Below the pieces are notes generated by a model that saw only the letters and a list, made by a program, of their open reading frames with translations, was not told the origin of the DNA and did not search any database. Below, piece by piece: positions 24,037-32,723 of a stretch of 38,964 nucleotides of DNA; positions within the stretch are counted from its first letter, which is position 1, and every line of letters begins with the position of its first letter. This stretch comes from Brevundimonas sp. UBA5936 (GTDB taxonomy: Bacteria; Pseudomonadota; Alphaproteobacteria; Caulobacterales; Caulobacteraceae), in NCBI GenBank assembly GCA_002430835.1, contig DJDA01000127.1, forward strand, positions 13,480 through 52,443, read 5' to 3'. A program made the position numbers and the translations under genes.

Positions 24037-24421
24037 GCGTCTTCCCCCAGGCGGCCCTTGACGGCGAATGTAAATATATTCGGAATAACAGTGTTTTTCC
24101 GTAGCATTGTTGGCGCAGGCTTGGGGCCGTCAAGCTATGCCGCAACAGAAAAAACGACCCTGAAAGGCCGCTTCATATCCTGATCATTGGATCATAAATT
24201 CAGATTTGCCGCAGAAACAACGCTTCGTTCCTGCATTTGGCCCCAAAATGCGTATTTCGAAGATGGCTCAGTTTTTCGACGTTCGTGTGAATTATATTTC
24301 GTCGTACCGGCAATATCCGAAGCTCATGCTTCCTTCCGGGTGCTAGCGATTCAAGGGTCGGTCAAACGCCGGACAAGCGCTTGCAGGGGCTTCGGCCCTC
24401 AATCTTGGGAGGGATTGCAGC
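24037..24421. other. 385-bp AT-rich divergent control region
   Basis: Between the APC permease (-) and the amidohydrolase (+). No credible gene is present; the few open frames here do not look coding. Base composition is clearly more AT-rich than the surroundings, notably 24069-24095, 24175-24205 and 24285-24300. It contains the dyad at 24069-24090 and a second imperfect dyad near 24178-24193 (ATCC...GGAT around TGATCA). It most likely holds two promoters and binding sites for a regulator. Confidence 0.65.
24069..24090. promoter_or_regulatory. Candidate operator, TGTWA-N12-TWACA dyad
   Basis: A 22-bp imperfect inverted repeat begins TGTAA and ends TAACA, with the inner arms TATTC and GAATA separated by one base. 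It lies 33-54 bp before the APC permease start and overlaps a plausible -10. Size and AT-richness suit a dimeric regulator such as the Lrp/AsnC protein encoded at 31129, but this link is inferred only. Confidence 0.4.
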
Positions 24422-26098
24422 TTGCGGACAACGCTAGGGGTGAAGGCTGTCCTTATGGGGGCGGGGGCTGTCTGTGCGGCGGCGCTGTTATTGGCGACGG
24501 GAGCGCCGAGCGCGGCTGTGGCTCAAACGCCCCAGAACCAGGCGCAGGCGGCTCAGGCGCGCGCCACGCTCAACCCTGCGCCGCCGCGACGCGCCGACGA
24601 GGGGTTCGGCCCATATCCGCTGATGGTGGTGCGCGGCGCCATGCTGATCGACGGCACGGGCGCGCCGCCCATGGGGCCGGTCGACATCGTCATCGAGAAC
24701 GACAAGATCACCGACGTCATCCAGGCCGGATGGCCGGGGATGCCGGAGCAGGAGAACCGCCGGCCGCTGAACGCCGCGCATGAGATCGACGCGCGCGGCA
24801 TGTACGTCATGCCCGGCTTCGTCGACGCCCACGCCCACGGCGGCAGCCCGCAGAAGGCGCCGGACCTGGAGTATGTCTACAAGCTGTGGCTGGCGCACGG
24901 CGTGACGACCGTGCGCGGCGTCAGCCTGGCGCCGCACGACATCGCCGTGTCGGAGAAGGCTCGTTCGGCGCGCGGCGAGATCGTCGCGCCGCGTATCTAC
25001 AACTACCAGACCCTCGGCTCGGGCTGGTCGCGCGGCCGTATCCGCAACCCGGAAATGGCGCGCGAATGGGTGCGCTGGGGCGCGGCCAACGGCGTGGACG
25101 GGATCAAATTCTTCCTGCGCGGCGACGAGACGCCCGAGGTGGTCCTGGCCGCCATCGACGAGGCCAAGAAGAACCACATGGGCACGGTCGCCCACATCGC
25201 CCAGCCGGGCGTGGCCCAGTTGAACGCCGAACAGCTGGCGGCGGCGGGTCTGGGGACCATCACCCACTTCTACGGCCACTTCGAGTCGCTGTTGGGCGGG
25301 CGGACGATCCAGGACTATCCGACCGACTACAACTTCTACGACGAGCAGAAGCGCTTCGGCGAAGCGGCCGAGATCTGGGACGAGGTCGAGCCGGGTTCGG
25401 CGCAATGGTACGCCTATCTGGAAGCGCAGAAGAAGACGGGCGTCGTCTTCGATCCGACGATGACCATCTATGCGGCGTCGCGCGACCTGATGCGGGCGCG
25501 CAACGCGCCCTGGCACCAGACCTATACGCTGCCGGCGCTGGCGGACTATTTCCAGTCCACGCGCGACAATCACGGCAGCTACTTCTTCGATTGGACGACC
25601 TCGAACGAGGTGGCGTGGCGCCGCTTCTACGAGCGGTTCATGCGCCTGGTGAACGACTACAAGAAGGTCGGCGGCCGGGTGACGGTGGGCTCGGACTCGG
25701 GCTTCATCTGGAAGCTGTACGGCTTCGGCTACATCGAGGAGCTGGAGCTGCTGCAGGAGGCGGGCTTCCACCCGCTGGAGATCGTGCGCGCCGCGACGAT
25801 GGACGGGGCGACGACCCTGGCTGAGCCGACCGGCAAGGCGCCGACCTTCGGCGTCGTGCGGCCGGGCATGAGCGCGGATCTGGTCATCACGACCGAGAAT
25901 CCGCTGGCGAATTTCAAGACCTTGTACGGCACCGGACATGAGCGCCTGAGCCCCGAGAACCGCATCGAGACGGTCGGCGGCGTGCGTTGGACGGTGGCGC
26001 GCGGGGTCGCCTACGACGCGCCGGCCTTGTTGGCCGACGTGCGGGCGATGGTCGATCGGCAAAAAGCCGAACGAGGGGAGGCGCAAGGAGGGCGCTGA
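24422..26098 (+). CDS. Secreted amidohydrolase (COG1228/imidazolonepropionase-like, possible dipeptidase)
   Basis: Exported metal-dependent hydrolase of the amidohydrolase superfamily. The 558-residue product starts with a signal peptide (about 1-35, ending SAAVAQ). The metal site is seen in GFVDAHAHGG (His137 and His139), then GVTTVRGV, a probable carboxylated Lys in GIKFFLRGD, AHIAQPG, a further His in ITHFYGH and the closing Asp in VGSDSGF. Related Caulobacter enzymes of COG1228 cleave Xaa-Pro or Xaa-Arg/Lys dipeptides; that role is an inference here, backed by the receptor and DUF885 hydrolase next to it. The start is TTG at 24422, with GGGAGG 8 bases upstream, which gives a better signal peptide than the ATG at 24455. 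Confidence 0.88.
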   Translation: MRTTLGVKAVLMGAGAVCAAALLLATGAPSAAVAQTPQNQAQAAQARATLNPAPPRRADEGFGPYPLMVVRGAMLIDGTGAPPMGPVDIVIENDKITDVIQAGWPGMPEQENRRPLNAAHEIDARGMYVMPGFVDAHAHGGSPQKAPDLEYVYKLWLAHGVTTVRGVSLAPHDIAVSEKARSARGEIVAPRIYNYQTLGSGWSRGRIRNPEMAREWVRWGAANGVDGIKFFLRGDETPEVVLAAIDEAKKNHMGTVAHIAQPGVAQLNAEQLAAAGLGTITHFYGHFESLLGGRTIQDYPTDYNFYDEQKRFGEAAEIWDEVEPGSAQWYAYLEAQKKTGVVFDPTMTIYAASRDLMRARNAPWHQTYTLPALADYFQSTRDNHGSYFFDWTTSNEVAWRRFYERFMRLVNDYKKVGGRVTVGSDSGFIWKLYGFGYIEELELLQEAGFHPLEIVRAATMDGATTLAEPTGKAPTFGVVRPGMSADLVITTENPLANFKTLYGTGHERLSPENRIETVGGVRWTVARGVAYDAPALLADVRAMVDRQKAERGEAQGGR

Positions 26099-26174
26099 TC
26101 CAAAACAGTGACGCAGGCGACGCCGAATGGGGACGGCCCGCCTGGGTTTCAGATCAAAAACGAGGGGTGATCGA

Positions 26175-29129
26175 ATGAGACTGTCTGCGTACCTGAAGAC
26201 CGGCACGATTATCGCCGGTCTGGCCGTCACGGCCGCCGCCGCCGCCCAGCCTGCCTGGGCCCAATCCGAAACGCCGGCCTCCGATCCGGAAGCCAGCGCC
26301 GTCGCCGACATCGTCGTGACGGGTTCGCGTATCCGCCGTCCGAACGTCGAGGCGGCGACGCCCGTCAACGTCGTCGACGCCCAGGAGATCGAGAACACCG
26401 GCGTCACCAACCTGATCGACGCCATGTCGCGCCAGCCGCAGGTCGGCCTGGGCTCCTCGGCGTCCAGCACGACCAACTCGGTCGCGGGGCAAGGGCTGGC
26501 CACGCTGAACCTGCGTAACCTCGGATCGAGCCGCACCCTGGTGCTGGTCAACGGTCGTCGTCACGTCGCCGGCACGGCGGGCACCAGCGCGGTGGACGTG
26601 AACTCCATCTCGAAGACGACGATCGCGCGCATCGACACGGTGACGGGCGGCTCTTCGGCGGTCTATGGCGCGGACGCCGTGGCCGGGGTGGTCAACTTCA
26701 TCACCAAGCAGGACTTCGACGGCATCGCCATCCAGACGCAGTATGGCTCGGCCGATGGTCCGAACACCTACTACGGCTCGGTCGCCGTGGGTCGGAACTT
26801 CAATGACGACCGGACCAACATCATGGGCGCGCTGACCTATGACAAGTCCGAGGGGCTGTTCCGCCACGAGCGCGACTACGCCATGAGCTCCCTGGCCGAG
26901 ATCCCGAACCCGAACAAGAAGAGCGCCAACGACGGCCTGCCGTCCTTCATCATGGCGCGGGATGTCTACACCAACACCCAGAACGACTTCTTCACGCCGG
27001 TCATCGTCACGCCGATCGGCGCCAACAAGGCCTTCGCCCTGACCTTCACGCCGGACGGCAAGCTGGTCCCGTTCGACCGTGGCCAGATCCTGTACGACGG
27101 CGCCGGACGCGAGCAGAAGCTGTCGATCGGCGGCGACGGCTTCAAGCTGCGCGACGACATGCTGCGCACCCCGGTCGAGCGTTTCGGCGGCGAGTTGCAG
27201 CTGCGCCACCAGTTCCAGCCCTCGGGCGACTTCATCAGCGAACTGAACCTGTTCGCTGAAGCCAAATACTTCCACATGGAGGCCAGCAGCCAGGCGCGGA
27301 ACGGCACCTTCGCCGACAGTTCGCCGGGCATGTCGACGGGCAACGCCTATCGCATCCAGGCGGACAACGCCTTCCTGCCCGATGAACTGAAGACCATGCT
27401 GGCGCAGGCCAATATGACGTTCTTCGACATCAGCCGGATCGATACCGACATCGGCATCCGCACCACGGAAAGCGTCTACGACACCACGCGGTTCGTGACC
27501 GGGGTGGACGGCGCCTTCAGCAACGGCTGGCGGTTCGAGGCCTACGTCAACTACGGCCAGACGGAATCGGAGTTCACCAACTTCGACCGCCTGCAGAAGG
27601 AGTTCTATGAGTCGATCGACGCCTGGCGCGATCCGTCGACGAACCAGATCGTCTGCCGCAGCGCGGATGCGCGGGCGCGGGGCTGTCAGCCGCTGAACCT
27701 GTTCGGGGCCTATCTCGGTTCTCAGGAGGCGATCGACTACTCCTATATCTACACCACCCGCAACGACCGCATCCGTCAGTGGAACGCGGTGGCCAGCGTC
27801 AACGGCGAACTGTTCTCCTATCCGTCGCTGTTCAGCGGCACCAGCCTGCCGGTCGCCTTCGCGGCGGGCGTGGAATGGCGCAAGGAAGCAAGCACCTCCG
27901 TGCCGGACATTCGTTCGCAAAAGGCGCTGATCTTCCAGAACACCCAGGCGAGAACCGAGGGCGCCTATGAGTCGAAGGAAATCTTCGGCGAGGTGAATCT
28001 GCCGCTGATGGCCGACGTGCCCTTCATCCAGTACCTGGACCTGACGGCGGCCTATCGCTTCCAGGACTACACCACCACGGGCGGCGACAGCAGCTATGGC
28101 CTGGGCATGGAGTGGACGGTCGACCGCAACATCCGGTTCCGGGCCAACTACGCCAAGGCTGTGCGTGCGCCGAACATCAGCGAACTGTTCGACGGCGGCA
28201 GTGAAGGCTTCGCCCTGTTCGACGATCCCTGCGACGCGACGCGGTTGAACCTGGGCAACTATCCCGCCAACCGTAAGGCGAACTGCGCGGCCTTGGGTCT
28301 GTCGCCGGAGTTCACCCAGTCGATCGCGACCAAGCCGTCCGTCAGCAAGGGCAACCCGGACCTGAACCCGGAAGAAGGCGAAACCCTGACCCTGGGCGTC
28401 GTCCTGACGCCGACCTTCCTGCCGGGCCTGGCGGTCACCGTCGACCACTACGACATCAAGATCAGCGACGTCATCGCCTCCTTCGGCGCACGTACGATCA
28501 TCAACAACTGCGTCGACAGCCCGACCCTGGACAATCCGTTCTGCGGCAATGTCATGCGCGGCGCCGACGGCAACATCAGCCGCGTCATCAACCAGGTGAT
28601 GAACGTCGCCGAATACACCAACTCGGGCTGGGACGTGACGGCGTCGTACCGCACGGACCTGGAAGCGCTGGGCCTGCCGCCCTACGGCTCGCTGTCGTTC
28701 AACGTGGCGGCGGGCTTCCTGGACGAGCTGACCTATGATCCGGTTCCGGGCGACGCCAGCGTGCGTGACGAACAGGCTGGCGAGGCGCCCAATCCCAAGC
28801 GCCGGGTCAACTTCCGCGTGTCGTGGGACTACGACAAGCTGTCGCTGTCCTACGCCAACCGGTACCTGAGCAGCGTCGTGCGCAGCAATCAGGACTCTGT
28901 CGGCTCGTATGAAGTGTGGAAGGCTCCGTCGTGGACGACCCACGACCTTCGCGCCGAGTATCGGTTCGACCGCTTCTCTGTCTTCGGCGGCGTCAACAAC
29001 TTCACCGATGAGGATCCGCCGCAGACGCCGTTCACCTGGACTGGAACGTCGTTATATAACGGCTTCAACGCCAGCATCTATAACAACCTTGGCCGTTACG
29101 TGTACATTGGCGTGAACGCCCAGTTCTAA
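26175..29129 (+). CDS. TonB-dependent outer-membrane receptor
   Basis: Energy-coupled outer-membrane importer. The 984-residue protein has a signal peptide (about 1-29, ending AWA), a TonB box DIVVTG (45-50), a plug domain with TPVNVVDAQEIENTG and GGSSAVYGADAVAGVVNF, and a large barrel that ends in the assembly signal VYIGVNAQF with terminal Phe. The size fits the large proteobacterial receptors for oligopeptides and other nutrients rather than iron-only receptors. GAGGGGTGA lies shortly before the ATG. The gene follows the amidohydrolase by 76 bp and precedes the DUF885 hydrolase by 87 bp, so it probably brings in the substrate those enzymes cleave. Confidence 0.95.
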   Translation: MRLSAYLKTGTIIAGLAVTAAAAAQPAWAQSETPASDPEASAVADIVVTGSRIRRPNVEAATPVNVVDAQEIENTGVTNLIDAMSRQPQVGLGSSASSTTNSVAGQGLATLNLRNLGSSRTLVLVNGRRHVAGTAGTSAVDVNSISKTTIARIDTVTGGSSAVYGADAVAGVVNFITKQDFDGIAIQTQYGSADGPNTYYGSVAVGRNFNDDRTNIMGALTYDKSEGLFRHERDYAMSSLAEIPNPNKKSANDGLPSFIMARDVYTNTQNDFFTPVIVTPIGANKAFALTFTPDGKLVPFDRGQILYDGAGREQKLSIGGDGFKLRDDMLRTPVERFGGELQLRHQFQPSGDFISELNLFAEAKYFHMEASSQARNGTFADSSPGMSTGNAYRIQADNAFLPDELKTMLAQANMTFFDISRIDTDIGIRTTESVYDTTRFVTGVDGAFSNGWRFEAYVNYGQTESEFTNFDRLQKEFYESIDAWRDPSTNQIVCRSADARARGCQPLNLFGAYLGSQEAIDYSYIYTTRNDRIRQWNAVASVNGELFSYPSLFSGTSLPVAFAAGVEWRKEASTSVPDIRSQKALIFQNTQARTEGAYESKEIFGEVNLPLMADVPFIQYLDLTAAYRFQDYTTTGGDSSYGLGMEWTVDRNIRFRANYAKAVRAPNISELFDGGSEGFALFDDPCDATRLNLGNYPANRKANCAALGLSPEFTQSIATKPSVSKGNPDLNPEEGETLTLGVVLTPTFLPGLAVTVDHYDIKISDVIASFGARTIINNCVDSPTLDNPFCGNVMRGADGNISRVINQVMNVAEYTNSGWDVTASYRTDLEALGLPPYGSLSFNVAAGFLDELTYDPVPGDASVRDEQAGEAPNPKRRVNFRVSWDYDKLSLSYANRYLSSVVRSNQDSVGSYEVWKAPSWTTHDLRAEYRFDRFSVFGGVNNFTDEDPPQTPFTWTGTSLYNGFNASIYNNLGRYVYIGVNAQF

Positions 29130-29139
29130 TCCAGAATGG

Positions 29140-29165
29140 GAAGCCGTCCGGTCTCGGGCGGCTTC
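29140..29165 (+). terminator. Stem-loop between receptor and DUF885 genes
   Basis: GAAGCCG pairs with CGGCTTC around a 12-base loop, 10 bp after the receptor stop. With no long T-run, it may lower rather than stop readthrough into the next gene, or protect the receptor message. Confidence 0.5.
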
Positions 29166-29216
29166 TCACCTTGGAGACGCCCTGGGGCGTCTGACTTCAT
29201 TTTTGGGGGAGAGACG

Positions 29217-31010
29217 ATGAAGACCCTGACCGCATACAGCGCTATCGCCGCCGCCGTCGGCCTGATGGCCTTCACCGCCGCCCCGACGCCGACCTTCGCC
29301 CTCACGGCGAGCGCCGTTTCAGCCGCTGCGCCGTCGGCGCTGGACGCCCAGTTCGAAGCCATCGCCGCCGAGGAATGGGCCTGGCGCCAGAAGGAGATGC
29401 CCTCGCGCGCCTCCAAGCCCAGCACCCTGCCGGACGTCAGCGCCGCCACCCAGCAGCGTCGTCTGGAATATTGGACCGCCATTCAGCGTCGTCTTGAAGC
29501 CATTTCGCCCGAGCAGTTGTCGCCGAACCAGCACACCAACTACGCCGTCTACAAGCATCAGATCGACAACTTCGTCGATGACGGGCGCCACCGCCTGTAT
29601 GAGATGCCGTTCAACTCGGACAGCGCCTTCTGGTCGTCGTTGACGGGCATGGGCAATGCGACCTTCACTTCGGTCGAGGACTATGAGCGCTATCTGTCCC
29701 AGATGCGGGACGTGCCGCGCTATTTCGACCAGCAGATCACCAATATGCGCGCCGGCCTGGCGCGCGGCTTCACCCAGCCCAAGGCCTCGCTGGTCGGTCG
29801 GGACGTGTCGATCCTGGCGGTGACGGAACCGACGGACGTCACCCAGAACCCCTTTTACAAGCCCTTCCTGACCATGCCCGCGACCATGGCCGAGGCGGAC
29901 AAGCAGCGCCTGCAAGCTGCGGCTGTTCAGACGATCCAGCAGCAGGTCGTGCCGGCGCACCGCACCCTGCTGAGCTTCATCCGCGACGAATACATGCCGG
30001 GCGCGCGCGAGACCCTGGGCGCCAACCGCCTGCCGGACGGGGACGACTTCTATCAGACGCAGATTCGCCAATACACCAGCGTCAACCTGACCCCGGATCA
30101 GATCCACGCCATCGGCCGCAGCGAAGTCGCGCGCATTCGCGCCGAGATGGAAACGGTGATGCGCAGCACGGGCTGGACCGGCACCTTCGCCGAGTTCATC
30201 CACTTCCTGAAGACCGACCCGCAGTTCCACTATGAGAAGCCCGAGCACCTGTTGTGGCACGGCGCCTGGGTCATCAAGAAGGTCGACGGCAAGATCGGTC
30301 AGTATTTCAACCTGAAGCCGCGCGACACCTTCAGCCTGATCCCCGTGCCGGACGCGATCGCGCCCTTCTATACGGCTGGACGAGGCGGCAACGGCGTCTG
30401 CCTGCTGAACACCTATGATCTGCCGTCGCGGCCGCGCTACAACATCCCGGCGCTGACGGTGCACGAGTGCAACCCCGGCCACGCCTGGCAGGGCAATCTG
30501 CGCCGCGAGCATGAGCCCATGCCCGACTATCGCGCCCAGACCTACATCTCGGCTTTCGGCGAGGGCTGGGCCCTCTACACCGAGAAGCTGGCGGTCGAGA
30601 TGGGCATCTATGAAGACGCCTATGAGGACTTCGGCCGCCTGACCTATGAGATGTGGCGGGCGGCGCGTCTGGTCATCGACACGGGCGTCCACTCGCAGGG
30701 TTGGACGCGCGAGCAGGCCGTGGCCTTCCTGAGCGAGAACACCGCCCTGTCGGACCATGAAGTCGGCACCGAGATCGACCGCTACATCACCTGGCCGGGG
30801 CAGGCCCTGTCCTACAAGCTGGGCGAGATCGAGATCGTGCGCCTGCGTCGTCTGGCCGAGGCGGAGCTCGGGGCTGACTTCGACATCAAGGCCTTCCACG
30901 ATCACCTGCTGGCCATCGGGGTCGCCACCATTCCGGCCATGACCGCCGAGATGGAAGCCTTCATCTCCCAGAGCAAGCAAGCCGCCGCGGCGAAGCGATC
31001 TGGGCAGTAA
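29217..31010 (+). CDS. Secreted DUF885 family hydrolase (putative metallopeptidase)
   Basis: Exported protein of the DUF885 family, predicted to be a zinc peptidase. The 597-residue reading from ATG 29217 (GGGGGAGAGACG upstream) has a signal peptide of about 29 residues ending TFA. The core motif is HECNPGH (His416, Glu417, His422), which matches the HExxxGH pattern of the family. FGEGWALYTEKLAVEMG follows about 30 residues later and supplies a further Glu. Substrates are poorly known; cleavage of peptides in the periplasm fits the adjacent receptor and amidohydrolase. It is the last structural gene before the Lrp-type regulator. Confidence 0.9.
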   Translation: MKTLTAYSAIAAAVGLMAFTAAPTPTFALTASAVSAAAPSALDAQFEAIAAEEWAWRQKEMPSRASKPSTLPDVSAATQQRRLEYWTAIQRRLEAISPEQLSPNQHTNYAVYKHQIDNFVDDGRHRLYEMPFNSDSAFWSSLTGMGNATFTSVEDYERYLSQMRDVPRYFDQQITNMRAGLARGFTQPKASLVGRDVSILAVTEPTDVTQNPFYKPFLTMPATMAEADKQRLQAAAVQTIQQQVVPAHRTLLSFIRDEYMPGARETLGANRLPDGDDFYQTQIRQYTSVNLTPDQIHAIGRSEVARIRAEMETVMRSTGWTGTFAEFIHFLKTDPQFHYEKPEHLLWHGAWVIKKVDGKIGQYFNLKPRDTFSLIPVPDAIAPFYTAGRGGNGVCLLNTYDLPSRPRYNIPALTVHECNPGHAWQGNLRREHEPMPDYRAQTYISAFGEGWALYTEKLAVEMGIYEDAYEDFGRLTYEMWRAARLVIDTGVHSQGWTREQAVAFLSENTALSDHEVGTEIDRYITWPGQALSYKLGEIEIVRLRRLAEAELGADFDIKAFHDHLLAIGVATIPAMTAEMEAFISQSKQAAAAKRSGQ

Positions 31011-31021
31011 TTGACACCGGG

Positions 31022-31043
31022 CCGACGTCGGAGGGCGTCGGCC
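31022..31043 (+). terminator. Possible terminator after the DUF885 gene
   Basis: GCCGACG pairs with CGTCGGC around an 8-base loop, 11 bp after the stop codon. The following sequence is CTTCC rather than a T-run, so termination is plausible but not certain. Confidence 0.5.
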
Positions 31044-31128
31044 TTCCATCGCTGACAGACGCGCGTTGCAGATCGCCGACGGCTTTGTCAGTGTCGGGAT
31101 TCTGTAAAGCGTATAGGGGGAAGAGCGC

Positions 31129-31602
31129 ATGAGCGCTGGGGAATACAAGCTGGACGACGCCGACCGCCGCATCCTGAGGGTGCTGCAGCAGGACGGGCGG
31201 ATCACCAATCAGGATCTGGCGGCCGCCTGCAACATGTCGGCGTCATCCTGTTTCGAGCGCGTGCGGCGATTGCGTGAGCGAGGGGTGATCACCGGCTACA
31301 CCGCCCTGATCGATCCGAAGTTCGCCGAGCGTGAGCTGCTGATCTTCATCGAAGTGCTGCTGGACCGCACGACCTCGGACATCTTCGACCAGTTCGCCGA
31401 GCGCATCCGTCGTTCGCCCGAGGTGCTGGAGTGCCACATGGTGGCGGGCGGCTTCGACTATCTGGTCAAGGTGCGGATGAAGGACATGGCGGCCTACCGC
31501 ATCTTCCTGGCCGACACCCTGATCGTCATGCCGGGCGTGCGCGAGACCCGTACCTACGCGGTGATGGAAGAGGTCAAGGACACCTCCGTCCTGCCGCTGT
31601 AG
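31129..31602 (+). CDS. Lrp/AsnC family transcriptional regulator
   Basis: DNA-binding regulator that usually responds to an amino acid. The 157-residue protein has the N-terminal helix-turn-helix with LDDADRRILRVLQQDGRITN and NMSASSCFERVRRLRERGVI (about 5-60), a linker, and a C-terminal RAM ligand-binding domain (about 70-150) with VLECHMVAGGFDYLVKVRMKD, cited as the stretch near residues 98-118. It follows the DUF885 gene in the same direction after a 118-bp gap, so it probably has its own promoter. By location it is the best candidate regulator of the 22636-31010 amino acid/peptide genes. Confidence 0.94.
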   Translation: MSAGEYKLDDADRRILRVLQQDGRITNQDLAAACNMSASSCFERVRRLRERGVITGYTALIDPKFAERELLIFIEVLLDRTTSDIFDQFAERIRRSPEVLECHMVAGGFDYLVKVRMKDMAAYRIFLADTLIVMPGVRETRTYAVMEEVKDTSVLPL

Positions 31603-31646
31603 GGAAGAGGTTGCGGAGGCGGCCTTGCGCCGCCCCCGCAGCAGGT

Positions 31647-31910
31647 TCACCAGTAACCGCCGGGGCAGCTGCCGACCGCCTCTAGCGTGTAGTAGGGCGA
31701 GGTGGTCCCGTGAACCGGCGCCGCGACGACGCGGCCGTTCGCGCAGCGGTCGATATACCAGCCCACCTGAACCGTCAGTGTGGCGTCGCTGTAGAAGGTG
31801 CGATGGTACATGACGCCGGGGGACTGCGCTCCGGCTCCGACGGACAGCAATGACGTCGCCGCCGCCACGGACGCCAGAAGCACGGCATTACGAATCTTAC
31901 GCAAACGCAT
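31647..31910 (-). CDS. Small secreted protein of unknown function
   Basis: Not assigned with confidence. The 87-residue product starts at 31910 (GGAGAGAACCG upstream) and has a clear signal peptide, basic MRLRKIRN then a hydrophobic run to about residue 28 (GAGA). The mature part is about 58 residues with two cysteines (in DRCANG and GSCPGG) that could form a disulphide. The pattern Tyr/Phe-Tyr-Ser-Asp, VGW, C-x-Gly and a late TTSPYYTLE is like small exported proteins of the DUF6289 sort, but this is only a likeness. It is convergent with the Lrp gene. Confidence 0.65.
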   Translation of the reverse strand: MRLRKIRNAVLLASVAAATSLLSVGAGAQSPGVMYHRTFYSDATLTVQVGWYIDRCANGRVVAAPVHGTTSPYYTLEAVGSCPGGYW

Positions 31911-31987
31911 CGGTTCTCTCCTGCCAGTGGGTGACGATGTCATCTCCACCGTTAACGACACAAGAGTCAATGACCGACGTTATGTGA

Positions 31988-32212
31988 TTATGCGATGATG
32001 TCGGGCAGGATGCGATCCTGCAGCTTCACGATGTCATCACGCAGGGCCAGTTTCTTGCGTTTCAGGCGGGCGATCATGAGTTGATCGGGCGCGGGCAGCA
32101 GGGCCAGGGCCTCTATGGAGGCGTCCAGGTCCGCGTGCTCCTGCAACAGCAGGGAGAGCTGCGCACGCAGCGCCTTGTCTTCTTCGGACAGGTAAGGTTC
32201 GTCGTCGTTCAT
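31988..32212 (-). CDS. DUF465 (YdcH-like) protein
   Basis: Small helical protein of 74 residues. The family pattern is visible: LLQEHADLDASIEAL in the first helix and LMIARLKRKKLALRDDIVKL in the second, with the LKxxKLxLxDxI core typical of YdcH/SlyX-like coiled-coil hairpins. The function of the family is not established. A second, shorter paralogue is encoded on the other strand at 33453, so this window carries two copies that flank ubiX and its partner gene. Confidence 0.85.
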   Translation of the reverse strand: MNDDEPYLSEEDKALRAQLSLLLQEHADLDASIEALALLPAPDQLMIARLKRKKLALRDDIVKLQDRILPDIIA

Positions 32213-32252
32213 CGTCAGGCCCCGCAGCGGTGACGTTATAGCTGAGCTGGCG

Positions 32253-32723
32253 TCAGGCCGGAAGCAGGTCGGCCAGGGTTCGCAGTGCTGGACGAGGCAC
32301 CACGCGGTCCCACAGGCGGGCGGCGGCGGCCATGGCGTCGATGGGCGGGTGCGGCGTCCCGGCAGATTCCGGAGACAGGGCCTGAAGCCCTTCCAGCAGA
32401 TGACGCTCAGCGGCCAGTTCGGCGGCCTTCACCTGTTCGCGCACGGCCAGGCGGGCGTCGGTCTCCAGGTCCGGCACGGGCGTCTTCAGCGTGCGGCGCA
32501 CGGCGCGCAGGGGGGCGATGGTCGTGGTTTGCCAGGCGCGGGCGGTGTCGCAGGCGGCCTCGATCGTTTCTTCGTCCGGGCGGCGGCCAGTGGCGGCGGT
32601 CCAGGCGGCCCAGAGCAGCAGGGGCACGTTCTGCTCGTGATAGTCCTGCAGCGACAGGCAGGCGTCAGCCACGCCCGGCGCGGCGTAGGCGGCGCAGGCC
32701 CAGGTCCACAGATCGTCGCTCAT
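32253..32723 (-). CDS. TIGR02444/DUF2390 family protein
   Basis: Cytoplasmic protein of 156 residues. The N-terminal pattern LWTWACAAYAAPGVADACLSLQ followed by NVPLLLWAAWTAATGR (near residues 33-48) is that of the TIGR02444 (DUF2390) family; the rest is helical and rich in Ala and Glu. The function is unknown. Its ATG overlaps the ubiX stop by 4 bp (ATGA), so the two are translated together, which hints at a link with quinone metabolism, though family members are also found elsewhere. Confidence 0.82.
   Translation of the reverse strand: MSDDLWTWACAAYAAPGVADACLSLQDYHEQNVPLLLWAAWTAATGRRPDEETIEAACDTARAWQTTTIAPLRAVRRTLKTPVPDLETDARLAVREQVKAAELAAERHLLEGLQALSPESAGTPHPPIDAMAAAARLWDRVVPRPALRTLADLLPA

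Noticed and set aside
24187..24783. A plus-strand frame in the AT-rich gap that runs into the amidohydrolase
   Set aside because: It is out of frame with the amidohydrolase, turns into Arg/Gly/Ala-rich shadow sequence, and has no ribosome-binding site.
26154..28943. A ~929-codon open frame antisense to the TonB receptor
   Set aside because: The same artefact: no domain is recognisable, the composition is shadow-like, and the plus strand carries a full receptor with signal peptide, plug and barrel end.
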